A stretch of 64,000 bases of DNA from Tomocerus qinae (Eukaryota; Arthropoda; Collembola; Entomobryomorpha; Tomoceridae). Each line of letters begins with the position of its first letter. Position 1 is the first letter of the stretch. Both the position numbers and the translations under genes were made by a program. The notes under the pieces were generated by a model that did not search any database, was not told the DNA's origin, and saw only the letters and a list, made by a program, of their open reading frames with translations. The DNA lies in NCBI GenBank assembly GCA_020055645.1, contig CM034549.1:27425930-27489929 (forward strand). Reading direction: 5' to 3'. Positions 22,101 to 30,857 of the stretch are shown one piece after another.

Positions 22101-23127
22101 AAATAAGTCTAAGGACTTAATAAATGAATACCGATTATTTGGTAACATGGTCATTCTTTTTGGAGGTGACTTTAGGCAAACATTACCCGTTGTAGTCGGT
22201 GGAAACCGAGTTCAAATTGTAGAGGAATGTATGAAAAGATCTCCAATCTGGCGTAGTATTACTCAGATTAAATTAAAACAAAACATGAGGGCTGCTAATG
22301 ATGTTGCATATGCAGACTGGCTACTTTCCTTAGGAAACGGCACTCTCTCCAATGATGATAATCTTGGAGAAGACATTTTTGAAATACCACCCCAGTGTAT
22401 TTGTAATGGCTCATTAGTAGATGAAATATTCTCAGAGCCATTTACTGCTGATGAAGCTGAAAATTTTGCTTCGAGAGCAATATTATGTCCTTTAAACGAG
22501 GACACTTTTGAATTTAATGATCAAATTTTGGATCGTTTGGAAGGACCAGAAAAGGTCTATTACAGTGTTGACAGTATTGACACTGATGACGATCAGGAAA
22601 AGATGAACTTTCCGGTTGAATATTTGAATACTTTAAATGTATCAGGGATGCCTGTGCATAAATTGACTCTTAAAGTTGGAGCGGTTGTAATGCTGCTACG
22701 AAATTTGAATTGGAAAAGAGATCTTTGTAATGGAACAAGACTCATTGTCAAGGAATTAAAAGAAACCTTGATTATTGCCAAAGTTGTATCTGCTGGAAAA
22801 TCTCAGGGACAGACTGTGTTGATTCCGCGAATCACACTTACCCCTTCAGAAACCCCTTTTCCTTTTGCTTTGCAAAGGAATCAGTTTCCAATACGAGTGG
22901 CTTTTGCCATGACTATTAACAAGTCACAAGGACAGACTTTAGATAAGGTTGGGCTTTGTTTGCCTCAGCCAGGGTTTGCGCATGGGCAAACTTATACTGC
23001 TTTCTCGAGAGTAAGAACATTTGAAAACATCAAAGTTCAAGTTAAAGATACAGAAGTGCAAGGAAAACTTATTCCTGGCAGCCATCGAGTGTTCACTCAA
23101 AATGTAGTGTACAAGGAAGTTCTTTAA
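19138..23127 (+). CDS. Helitron Rep/helicase, main part (HUH nuclease plus PIF1-like helicase)
   Basis: About 1,330 open codons. The Helitron-like N-terminal domain (YYSHLLAIRDEFNHFISAG) precedes the HUH nuclease motif GLPHLHMLL (near 20386) and the two-tyrosine motif KYLFKYVYKGHD (near 20776), which cut and rejoin single-stranded DNA in rolling-circle transposition. The C-terminal third is a PIF1/RecD-type SF1 helicase: Walker A GPAGSGKTF (near 21799), Walker B VWDEAGS (near 22036), LFGGDFRQTLPVV, LKQNMRA, and MTINKSQGQTLDK (near 22909), with the final FSRVRTFENIKV. All key residues are present and no internal stop exists. The first ATG in this frame is 19201, but homology begins upstream, so it was once fused to the N-terminal part by one base of shift. 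Confidence 0.93.
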   Translation, partial: KNLLEVNAEDPDDLKKVKKNFMENIRNFNNALAFASMGGQYKPPSDVSIGNGPYCFKVQGMVYHRTSKGAYPADGKVPVYSQLYMLDTSLLAAEARMNHPSNQKCHKPTMVDLSAWMSQNNQLANTYKMLRDVEMAQIKEFKQPIPELVLSFSVTSENDRRRYNAPTANEIAVVFEANEEGEPPYNRDICVYNKFTNETQQLKFYDSKCDPMVYPLLYPYGTLGWHKDLMNKFGKRITQMMYYSHLLAIRDEFNHFISAGKLTQQFIVDAYCKTEANRLHFIEENQPKLRIESYRGLMDQLRRVQTETGAEAGKMIILPSSFQGGPRSQVQNFQDAMGIVRKFGKPDLFITMTCNPKWHEINDNLNGCSIENRPDLVAKVFNGKVKELLEDITKKYIFGRVTAYVYVIEFQKRGLPHLHMLLMLENDQKPRTAEDIDTFVWAEIPDRNKDPDLYEIVTKNMIHGPCGYKCMDEKGMCSKQFPKEFQEETRNNDKGYPKYQRRAGQKAIVKAREIDNSWVVPYNPYLLKKYNCHINVEICNSVQSVKYLFKYVYKGHDAASVKITEKGDQQRILNHNEVKDYLDTRYVSAPEAMWRLNGYKMHDHSHHIVRLAIHLENCQGVCFKSGNEQAALERALLKETTLTAWFKLNETDANARQYLYTEIPMHYVFHQNPGEANHWAPRKKGAEKAISRMYGVHFSDTERYHLRLLLLHIRGARNWVDLYTDQFGEVCTSFVENCRRRHLLKDDTELNDTLNEASLTTFPKQMRMLFAWLLAFSGTPNGGTLFENHKVALCEDFENANVSYPEDRALHDIIDTLRLHGADWNGLGLPIPREINDLIPPEYDVETQREHGELYLAQLNAEQKEVFDMVMKAVDNPLEKNRCFFVDGPAGSGKTFLYNTLLCVLRGHSDIVLPVATTGIAATLLDGGRTYHSQFKVPVPTTRESVSHMKSLSREADILRAAKLTVWDEAGSTPGKALTVVDRLLKEVNKSKDLINEYRLFGNMVILFGGDFRQTLPVVVGGNRVQIVEECMKRSPIWRSITQIKLKQNMRAANDVAYADWLLSLGNGTLSNDDNLGEDIFEIPPQCICNGSLVDEIFSEPFTADEAENFASRAILCPLNEDTFEFNDQILDRLEGPEKVYYSVDSIDTDDDQEKMNFPVEYLNTLNVSGMPVHKLTLKVGAVVMLLRNLNWKRDLCNGTRLIVKELKETLIIAKVVSAGKSQGQTVLIPRITLTPSETPFPFALQRNQFPIRVAFAMTINKSQGQTLDKVGLCLPQPGFAHGQTYTAFSRVRTFENIKVQVKDTEVQGKLIPGSHRVFTQNVVYKEVL

Positions 23128-23144
23128 ATTTAAAGAATTTGGAA

Positions 23145-23307
23145 GTGGTCTATTACATCTAGACTGGGTCAGTGGTGGGTACTTTTCCACAACAAAAGTT
23201 GTGGTATTTTGCTTAAAAGATTCTCTTTGGGCACTTTGAGTGTGGTCTATTACATCTAGACTGGGTCAGTGGTGGGTACATTTCCACAATGAAAGTTGTG
23301 GTATAAG
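23145..23307 (+). repeat. Direct repeat in the Helitron 3' region (period 97)
   Basis: GTGGTCTATTACATCTAGAC and what follows (CTGGGTCAGTGGTGGGTAC) occur at 23145 and again at 23242. Each copy ends in a small stem, CCACAAC-AAAA-GTTGTGG in the first. It sits directly after the transposase stop, in the subterminal zone where Helitrons often carry repeats. Confidence 0.8.
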
Positions 23308-23436
23308 TTTTGTCAAAGACTTAGCATAAAATTGTAACCTTAAGGTTAAAATATAAATTTAGTTTTTAAATTTAAAACTAAATATTTAAATTTTTTTAAA
23401 TTTTCTTTTTCGAATATTCAAGCGCCCTGTTACTGC

Positions 23437-23453
23437 CCCGTCCGTAGGACGGG
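23437..23453 (+). other. GC hairpin, probable Helitron 3'-terminal hairpin
   Basis: CCCGTCC-GTA-GGACGGG is a 7-bp perfect stem with a 3-base loop, the only strong GC stem in this AT-rich flank. It is followed by TAACCTTACTCGT. Helitrons end with such a hairpin about 10 bases before CTRR; here the last four bases would be CTCG, one mismatch. Confidence 0.55.
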
Positions 23454-23465
23454 TAACCTTACTCG

Positions 23466-23845
23466 TATAATATAATTTGTATTTTATAGTTATGTTGGGT
23501 ATCATATTGACCAAATGCCTACCTATGAAAACTTATGGTACATTTTAAAATGTAAGAAAATGTCTTCCAAGCTTGTGAAATTTTGAACACTTACCTATAC
23601 TACATTATGCATGCATTTCATTGGTTCATTGAGTTGCATTTGAATAAAACGCGATGAACCAGTAAAAGTAATGCAAGCAGATTTAAAAAATTCTCGATTT
23701 ATGCAAATTCTATATCCAATCCAAGACAAGAGAATTTGGGATTTGTAATTTTCTGTGCCCAAATTCCAGATTATGATTTTGCTGTCTGTGCATGGTTATT
23801 AAATGAAGATATGTTATGTTACTTTATTAATTATTTTAAAATGAT
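23466..23845. other. Interval between Helitron and chemoreceptor gene
   Basis: AT-rich sequence with no gene. A minus-strand AATAAA (TTTATT at 23823-23828) just past the chemoreceptor stop may be its poly(A) signal. Confidence 0.4.
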
Positions 23846-25180
23846 CTACATTAAAAGCATGTTGACAACCGTACTGCTAACTAAGGACGTCATTGTCATA
23901 AATGTGCCCTTTTTAATAGCAAAGAATGGACCTATAGTTATTTTCAAAGGTCTTACTGATCTCAAAATACTTTTGAAAAATCTTAGATTGGTACAGTTAG
24001 GGTTGTAATGGAGCATTGTTACAAATGTAAATGAATTCTGTTGAATTTGGTTAAAATAGTTAAAAATGGAATGAGCAATGCTTGTTGCCAGAAGGGCAAC
24101 TGTAGCGATTGGTAATAATTGAGCTATCGAAACACTTCTAACATAGTTAAAGAGGCAATAGTACACTAGTGTCTGAATAATGAAGACCCCAAAGATTCCC
24201 GTTGTTAATATAATTGACGATGTACATTCCAGAAACATAGTACAGCAAATATCAACCGCTCTATACAACTTAACAGTGTTCACAATGGCAAATGTTGGAT
24301 TATCCGATCGATTGCTAAAAATACACAAATTGTTTTGTCTTAGAAAACAAATAACATCATGGGAGAACTGTTTTAATATTTGCACTTACATCAAAATCAA
24401 TGCGAATTTGTTTAAGGACATTGTCTTCTTTAGAACCAGCTTCGTATAAAAGAGGACCACAGCTGAAAACTGATAAAACAGTATCATATTCAGAAGACCG
24501 AAGATAATTGTCCCGATGCGTTGTGTCCCTCCAAAAAGATGATACATATTAAATCCCGAAGTACTCCTAAGAAGCTGAGGCAGAATAAAAAAGGGGTAGA
24601 AGTAAAGGACGAATTTAATTGGGGCCCCTAGGATATCATGAGGTTTGTTCGGAGTTGTATGAGTTTGCCTTTCTGCAAAGAAGCATTAACTTTATTTAGC
24701 ACCATGCCACAAAGTATAGAAGTATAACAATTAATTATAATGATAATTATGAATTAAACCACACAATTCTAGTGAAATATTATTACCGAGTGTGTTACTA
24801 AAAGTATCAAACTGTGAAAACATGTTGACAATTAGATTCATATGTAGAAATGTATTTAATTGAAAAACGGCAGTGAGGACAGATAGGACTGCAAAAGCAC
24901 ATTCCCGAATCAATTGAGACATAGTCTGCTGTGATGACCCCATTATTATGCTTCTACACAGAGCATAACAATTTCCAAAGCTATACAAGGTCACCAAAAT
25001 TGTTTTCAAACTCCATATTAGTCTTCGCCGAAAACTGGCGTAAACCAAAGTTTTTGTTTCAGAATTCCAATCGAAGGGATGGGTGTATAATATTTTTCCG
25101 AATTTCACGATATTCTCAAGGGATGATTCCTTTGTTAAACGATTAATAAATATCAGAAACCCAGTCCTGAGGAATGCCAT
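23846..25180 (-). CDS. Insect chemoreceptor-like 7TM protein (odorant/gustatory receptor type), 3 exons
   Basis: Exons (minus strand): 25180-24787, 24672-24390, 24314-23846. Phases 1 and 2 match, giving 381 aa, the usual length of insect odorant receptors. The start is ATG at 25180 in a good context (AAAATGG); upstream the frame has no earlier ATG before a stop. The protein is a series of hydrophobic helices: LIWSLKTILVTLYSFG, CAFAVLSVLTAVFQL, IKFVLYFYPFFILPQLL, IGTIIFGLLNMILFYQF, ILTTGIFGVFIIQTLVYY and LLPIATVALLATSIAHSI, then a C-terminal helix after RPLKITIGPFFAIKKGTF. The pattern of a short cytosolic N-terminus, seven helices and a terminal helix with no extension fits the insect OR/GR superfamily of ligand-gated cation channels. 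The ligand cannot be told. OR against GR is uncertain; the GR-typical TYhhhhhQF ending is absent, which favours OR. No breaks seen. Confidence 0.75.
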
Positions 25181-26150
25181 TTTAATTTTGGGTAATAATT
25201 TTACAGAGATGAGCACCAGTTTCGCACTTTCTCCTTCGATACCGCAAAGGAAATGTTATATTTTCTATTCTAGTAGTTTGGTTTGTTGAGAAAATGAGTC
25301 TAAATGCTTTAACATACTCAAAGTGGTAATTAATTTGAATAACAATTCGTTTACGAACTTAAAGGAAAAATAGTGTGTTTGACCCAATGGAGCAAAAATC
25401 ACTATTAGCATAAGATACTCTACCATTTAATTAACTCATCATTCGTTATTCACGCCCAAACGCTGTTTAATATTTTCAATAGTTTTGTTTTAACCATTTT
25501 TTTTCTCCCCCGAAGAAGATACATATCTTAACCCAAACATGAAAATTAGTCCTAGTTGTTCTTTTTTTCTACACCTATCATTAAACATAACTTAGAAAAG
25601 CAAAAACAATTTGTGAATTATGAAATGAGAGTGCATGCGGATATATTATATGTATATATTATAGTAGAAAAGTATACAGATAGATAAGGTCTTTTGTACC
25701 TTATCTATCAATGTCATATTCATTTTTTGTTTAGGGGATAATTTTGCAACTTAAAATTACATTATAGTTGCAATTTATACAACGATGCAAGGATATGGAT
25801 GATTATAAGTTATAAAGCCACTGCAGGAATATTATAGCCAATTTGAGACATTTTGTCTAAATGTAAAGTGCAGTTCTGCCTAAACCGTTGGAAATGAGGG
25901 TATAAGCTGAACTTGACTGAAGCTAAATTAGTAAATTATATTTATTTAGGCAATGAATGGAGCCATTGTAATCGATTGTAAGCGATACTACAGTTGTCAC
26001 TTCTAAGCTATTAAGTCAGCTTATCAGTCTACTAAGTTGGAAATCAATACAAGTAAGAACAGTATTTTTATGTTTGGATAATAGATATTCAATTTTATAC
26101 AGGTTTGCTGTACATTTGATCGATACTACGTATAAACAACATAAAGGATT
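25181..26150. other. Intergenic, upstream of the chemoreceptor
   Basis: AT-rich with no gene. It contains the hairpin listed separately at 25679-25709, and a minus-strand AATAAA (TTTATT at 25941-25946) that may end the COQ4 transcript. Confidence 0.4.
25679..25709. repeat. Perfect 12-bp hairpin
   Basis: GATAGATAAGGT and its exact inverse ACCTTATCTATC are separated by CTTTTGT. The arms are too short for a typical microRNA precursor. Function unknown. Confidence 0.75.
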
Positions 26151-27250
26151 TTAAGGTGGTGTTAATAACAGAGGACATATATAATTTCTAAGTTCATGGA
26201 TTGGTTGTTCCCACCTTTGTTCGTAATAGATGTTTAAAAACATCTTAGATGTAAATCCAACATCAATAGCCCATTTTAGATGAGTTTTGACATATTTTGA
26301 TCTTTGCTTGGGTCTTAATCGAGTTGCGCCAAATAATCCCCCTGTAACGCACATGGGTAATCCAGTCTGTATTCCTTCAATCCACTTCACAACAACTTCA
26401 CCTGATATAAACCAAAAATTTTAATATATAAAGCTCCAAAATTCCAATAGAAATGTTTTCATTTTCAAAATAATAGTTGGAACAAGATAATAAGCATACC
26501 TAGCATATTAGTTGGCTGTCCAGTGATGACGTGCACAAGGTCGTGCGCTTCTCTGTATCTTTGCATGATGTAAGCTAACTCTGGGTCATCAATAAATCGG
26601 ACAGGAAGACGACTATCGGGTGTAATTTTTTGCACATGTAGGAATCGAACGTATTCCCAGCCTAAAGTTCCTTCAGGATAACGGGATAATTTTTCTAAAT
26701 CTACAGTTGTCGAATTGATGCGGGGTTTGTCCTGAAGAATTTGAGCAGCCTCTGGATCATTTTGCATTTTCTTTTGCAAGGAGCGCAGAACGGGCGAAGC
26801 AGATACTTCCCCAAAGGTCGCAATATTTTCTATAAAATAATATATATACACTAATATATATATTACTTCTTCATTATCGGTAGAATAGAATGCAGTTCAA
26901 TTTTGTTTCGTGGTATATAATATTTCTGGTCTAGTAAATTTGATTTTACGGTAATTAAAATAATTACCAGCTCTTGTTGGATCAAGAAAAGAAGATATTC
27001 CAGAACCGACTGTTATGATTGCCCTTTGGAGAGGAGTTAACTTGATATGATTAGGATAGTGAGGTATATGATGCATATTTTGAGACGAATTGTGTTCTTC
27101 GTCCTTGTCGAAGTTAATTTTTTGATTGGATTGACTAGAACTGGCAGTTCCATAATATCCGTTCCGAAAATAATTGTGTTGAAGTTTTCTTTTCGGTGCT
27201 TTGCTAGTAAAAGCACTTCTCCAGGCAAGGGTTTTGCTTGCACTAGACAT
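26151..27250 (-). CDS. COQ4: COQ4, ubiquinone biosynthesis protein, mitochondrial, 3 exons
   Basis: Exons (minus strand): 27250-26968, 26829-26500, 26401-26151. Phases agree and give 287 aa, close to the normal size of animal COQ4. The first 40 residues (MSSASKTLAWRSAFTSKAPK) are basic and hydroxylated with no acid, as in a mitochondrial presequence. The conserved core starts at HIKLTPLQRAIITVGSG, and the family metal motif HDxxHx11E is complete: H190, D191, H194 (REAHDLVHVITG) and E206. The C-terminus contains YYEQRWEQPIHELR. COQ4 sits at the matrix face of the inner membrane, organises the CoQ synthome and takes part in C1 decarboxylation/hydroxylation of the ring precursor. It is divergent to DCTN2 with 667 bases between start codons. 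No defects seen. Confidence 0.96.
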
Positions 27251-27917
27251 ACTGCAATAAAATGACTACGCCAAATTAGGCTAACTTATTGTAAAATATA
27301 AATACTTCTTTAAACAATCAAAAATTGCAGAAATCGTGTAATTTTTCGAAGGGACTAGACAAGATTCCCTCAAGAATCATCATGATTCAATGATTCTTGA
27401 AGATCCATATGAAATTCCCACGATCTTAACCGTGTGAGTTGTGTTTATCTGTGTGCAAGTTAAGATTGCCGGTTGCGCTTAATTTGTAGGATGGGTATTT
27501 CATAGACAAGCAAGAGTCACTGTCAGATTTTTTGGTTTGAACGAAAAAAAATATTAATTATTTGTAGAAAAACTAGAAGTAGTAGCCAGTAATCCAGTGT
27601 ATAGAATAGACGTTGGACGTGCTAGCTATCCTTATTGATTGCGAATAATAAATGCAAAACCAATCAGCTGTCAGGGAGCGTTTTGTCTGCTAAGCACTGT
27701 CAACTGTAAGCACTATAACTGCCTTAGTATAATACTTCCTAGAATTGATAATTAATAATTTTGACAGATATTTGCGGATTTCAGCAGTAAAAAGTTAATA
27801 CTATATCTAAAATTTTATTTTCAATAACAATTTTCTAATTATACATTATTTTTGTAGATCTTCTTGGCATTAAAACAGCGGGGACAATAAAGTAAATTTT
27901 AAATACACATCATATCA
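27251..27917. promoter_or_regulatory. Shared COQ4/DCTN2 divergent promoter region
   Basis: 667 bases separate the two start codons and must hold both 5' UTRs and promoters. No TATA box at a sensible place is evident. An exact inverted repeat, TCAAGAATCAT at 27370-27380 and ATGATTCTTGA at 27390-27400 with 9 bases between, is the only strong symmetric feature. That one region drives both genes is an inference from the layout. Confidence 0.55.
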
Positions 27918-29836
27918 ATGGCCGATCCTAAGTACGCCAATCTACCTGGGATTGTAAGTTTTTCCAAATTGACTTGGTTTACCATGTGTCAATTGTGCCT
28001 ATAATACTACATCTAAGATTTCACAATATAACTAAACAGTTCATATGATATTTACTGATATTTACATAACATTTATTTGGCATATGATATGAGTAATGTT
28101 AATTGGTACTTTTTGCTTAGGCGTATGACCAACCCGATTGTTATGAAACAGACGACCTTCCAGAAAGTGATCAATATCAAGATTTTGTTGAGGTATATGT
28201 TTAGTTCATATTTGATATTCCATCACAGTTATGTTCCCTTTAGTTTCTAATTAGGAGAAATGATAATTTTAGGCCGAGGAAGATAATGTTGCTGTAGAGA
28301 GATTTCACTTAAATCCAGAAGCAGCCGCACAAAAATTCAGAGGAAAGATTTTGGACGGATCAAGGGTAGATTTTTCGGATAGGATAAGTCAGTCTCGGCG
28401 TTTGGGATATGATGCTCGAACTTTGTGGGAGCTAGCTCCTGTTGGGGAACCGGAAACCACTCTTCAGAAATTTTTGCGGCTTAAGGTTGGGACTTTTTCG
28501 TGACACACTTGATTATAATTATAGTTTTTGGTATTTTAAAATTGTTGTTGCTTATGTTATATTATAATTTATTGTTATTGGTTTAAAACAGTCCTTTTTT
28601 GTTACAGTGTGAAGTGCAAGAATTAATTAATGATGTCCAAACAAAAGGATTGGACGGAGCCGAGAATGATGATCCTAATTTAAGAACACAGGACATCCTC
28701 AAAGAAGCCTCATTAATGCAGCAGCAATTGTTAGATTTGAGATTGGATAAGCAAGAAAACCCAGGAGAGCAATCTGCTTTGAAAAAGTAAAATATAATGG
28801 TTTAAGAAATTAAAACTTATGTATTGTAAATGCTGTACTCATGTATAAATTAACTTGACTTGTATTGTGTAGAAAGCTTACCGCCAAAATTGACGAAATG
28901 AAGACGAGTCAAGATAAGCGTAAACCAAAAGGTTCGCAAAGTGGAGTTTCGGAAGAGTTGATCCAATATGAATTGTGCCTTCAACCAGAAACCAGTAAAA
29001 GTAACCAGCTATCTCGTGTCACAGAATTGGAGAATCGCCTACAGAGGCTGGAAACCGTGTTAGGCTCCGAGAAGAAAGACAAATTGGTATGTTTGTAGTT
29101 GCAAAAAACTACCTAATTTTGAAGCTTACAAATACCTTTGTTTACTTTAGATATACCTACATAATTGCTTGAGTATTTATTAAGTACTGGCCTAATTTTA
29201 AGATAACAATTTATTTTGCAATTTATATTTATTTATTTATCAATTTATTTAATTTTAATTTGCCAATTTTGGTAATAATCATGCTGTTTGTATTCACACA
29301 GGCAAGTGTCTCCTTTAACCCAAAAAATCAAAGTGTGCTGGGTTGCCTCACTGTTCTTAATTCTCGACTGTCCATACTGGAACCGTCTCATATAGAGTTA
29401 ATAGAAAATCGCTTATCTTCAGTTTTACAGAAAGTAATCAAAATTTCCGAAAAGAAATTAGATGTCCAGGAACTTGAAAGAACTTTAAAGGTAATGTTAC
29501 TGACATTTACTACAAAAATAAATCATAATACGGCATTGGTTTCTTAAAGCATTGAAAGGGTGTACAAATAAACGTTTGTTTTGCATACAGCTTTCCGATT
29601 TGTATGATTTGATGGAAGAATCTTCAGGTACCATTCAAGCTCTGCCAGAATTGGCTGCTCGTCTCAATTCGTTAAATGATCTCCACGAAGGAGCAACAGA
29701 AATTATTAAGGAATTGTCTTCGATAAAAAGTCTCCAAGAAGCAATCGCAGCTGGCACTGTCGAGAATGATAAAACTTTAAAGGAACTGCAGGCAGTTTTG
29801 AATGAAACTCTCAAGAATAGTGGTGTAAAATCCTAA
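27918..29836 (+). CDS. DCTN2: Dynactin subunit 2 (dynamitin, p50), 7 exons
   Basis: Exons: 27918-27953, 28121-28192, 28273-28485, 28608-28786, 28873-29086, 29302-29490, 29591-29836. All join in phase for 382 aa, matching the roughly 380-400 aa of animal dynamitins. The start MADPKYANLPGI is almost the same as in vertebrates, followed by YETDDLPESD and VDFSDRISQSRRLGY, which are family landmarks. The rest is predicted helical coiled coil (LSRVTELENRLQRLETVL, IELIENRLSSVLQKV, LNSLNDLHEGATEIIKEL). p50 forms part of the shoulder of dynactin, linking p150Glued to the Arp1 filament, and is needed for dynein-driven cargo transport and spindle function. The first coding exon has only 12 codons. It is divergent to COQ4 and convergent with the next gene. 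Confidence 0.97.
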
Positions 29837-30857
29837 ACTTTCTTATTCGCAAACATTTTGTGTATTGTATTGTAGATTGCAACTTTGCATTAATAGTATT
29901 TGGTAATTTGACTTTCACTTTCAATGTTAATTACTAATTAGCTATAGTTTAAAGTAATCAAACAGTTGGGAGTTGGTGTTAAGCATATTCGTTTTCGGGT
30001 AGAAGACTCGAAGAATGTTACCTTCATACTATAATGCTAATATTATGAGAGTTTTTTCGTCCTCGAATTTGACATTTTTGTTCCAAGATACCCTAACATC
30101 AATAATTCTTTTTGTAATATTAATTTGAGACTAAAATACCAGGTGGATTAGCTTGTGATCTAATAATATGTATAACCCTTCCTTCGCCACGTTCATTATT
30201 AATGTTATTCACCAAAAAGCTTGTTTTGGCTTACTATTGTCAAATATAACTATTGTACTTCTTTTTTCAAATGCAATAGTGAGCTGTGGGAGCACAAAAT
30301 AAACCGTAAACATTATGAAATGGACTTTGATTGTCGTTTCGTTGTAACTATGTTTTAATATTAAGGTTATGTATAATTTTCCTAGGACTTTAACCTTATT
30401 TCATGAACTGTTGTGTGTTCCGATTCAAGTAAATATCATTTCTCACAAAAGGTTTTCTTCTAAGTCAGGTCCTTCTAGATGTTCATATGTAGAGCGATTT
30501 GAATGCAGACAATGAAAATGAATGACAATATCGTTTAAGTGGTAACATTTATTCTCAAGTTTTCAACAAAATCACAACATTTTATGTATGATTGAATAAT
30601 AATTACAGCACTGAACGTTTTTACTCAAAATGTAGACACATCTATATAATGTTATGTATTATGTAATGCACGAAGTTATCTTCATATATCGATTCGGTAG
30701 ACGGAGCAAGTCATAAATACTTATTGTAATAACATATTATTTAGTTCATTAAGATTAAATTGCATATGTACAGAAGTTAAGATTGACAATATTCGCGAAT
30801 TATCAAAATTCTGAGAAAATTTCCAGCATAAATCTCAATTTGAATAGAATTATCAGC
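29837..30857. other. 3' UTRs of two convergent genes
   Basis: About 1 kb between the DCTN2 stop (+) and the stop of the PPxY gene (-). AT-rich, with one likely poly(A) signal on each strand and no further gene. Confidence 0.45.
30298..30303 (+). terminator. poly(A) signal of DCTN2
   Basis: AATAAA lies 462 bases after the DCTN2 stop and is the best-placed candidate before the convergent neighbour. A minus-strand AATAAA (30548-30553) would serve the facing gene. Confidence 0.45.

Larger units (their letters stand above)
18494..23465 (+). mobile_element. Helitron rolling-circle transposon, nearly intact
   Basis: The element contains the full Rep/helicase coding region of a Helitron, broken by one frameshift, and a GC hairpin near 23445 that fits a Helitron 3' end. 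The left boundary is not determined: Helitrons start with TC and lack terminal inverted repeats, so the 24-bp and even the 26-bp arrays may belong to it. The right boundary is placed at CTCG (23462-23465), which differs at one base from the usual CTRR. The low divergence of the long ORF (1,330 open codons) indicates recent activity. Confidence 0.8.

Noticed and set aside
24390..24460. Alternative chemoreceptor exon in another frame (LLYEAGSKEDNVLKQIR)
   Set aside because: It looks protein-like, but its phase does not match the next exon (a stop follows at once), while the other frame joins in phase on both sides and keeps a membrane helix.
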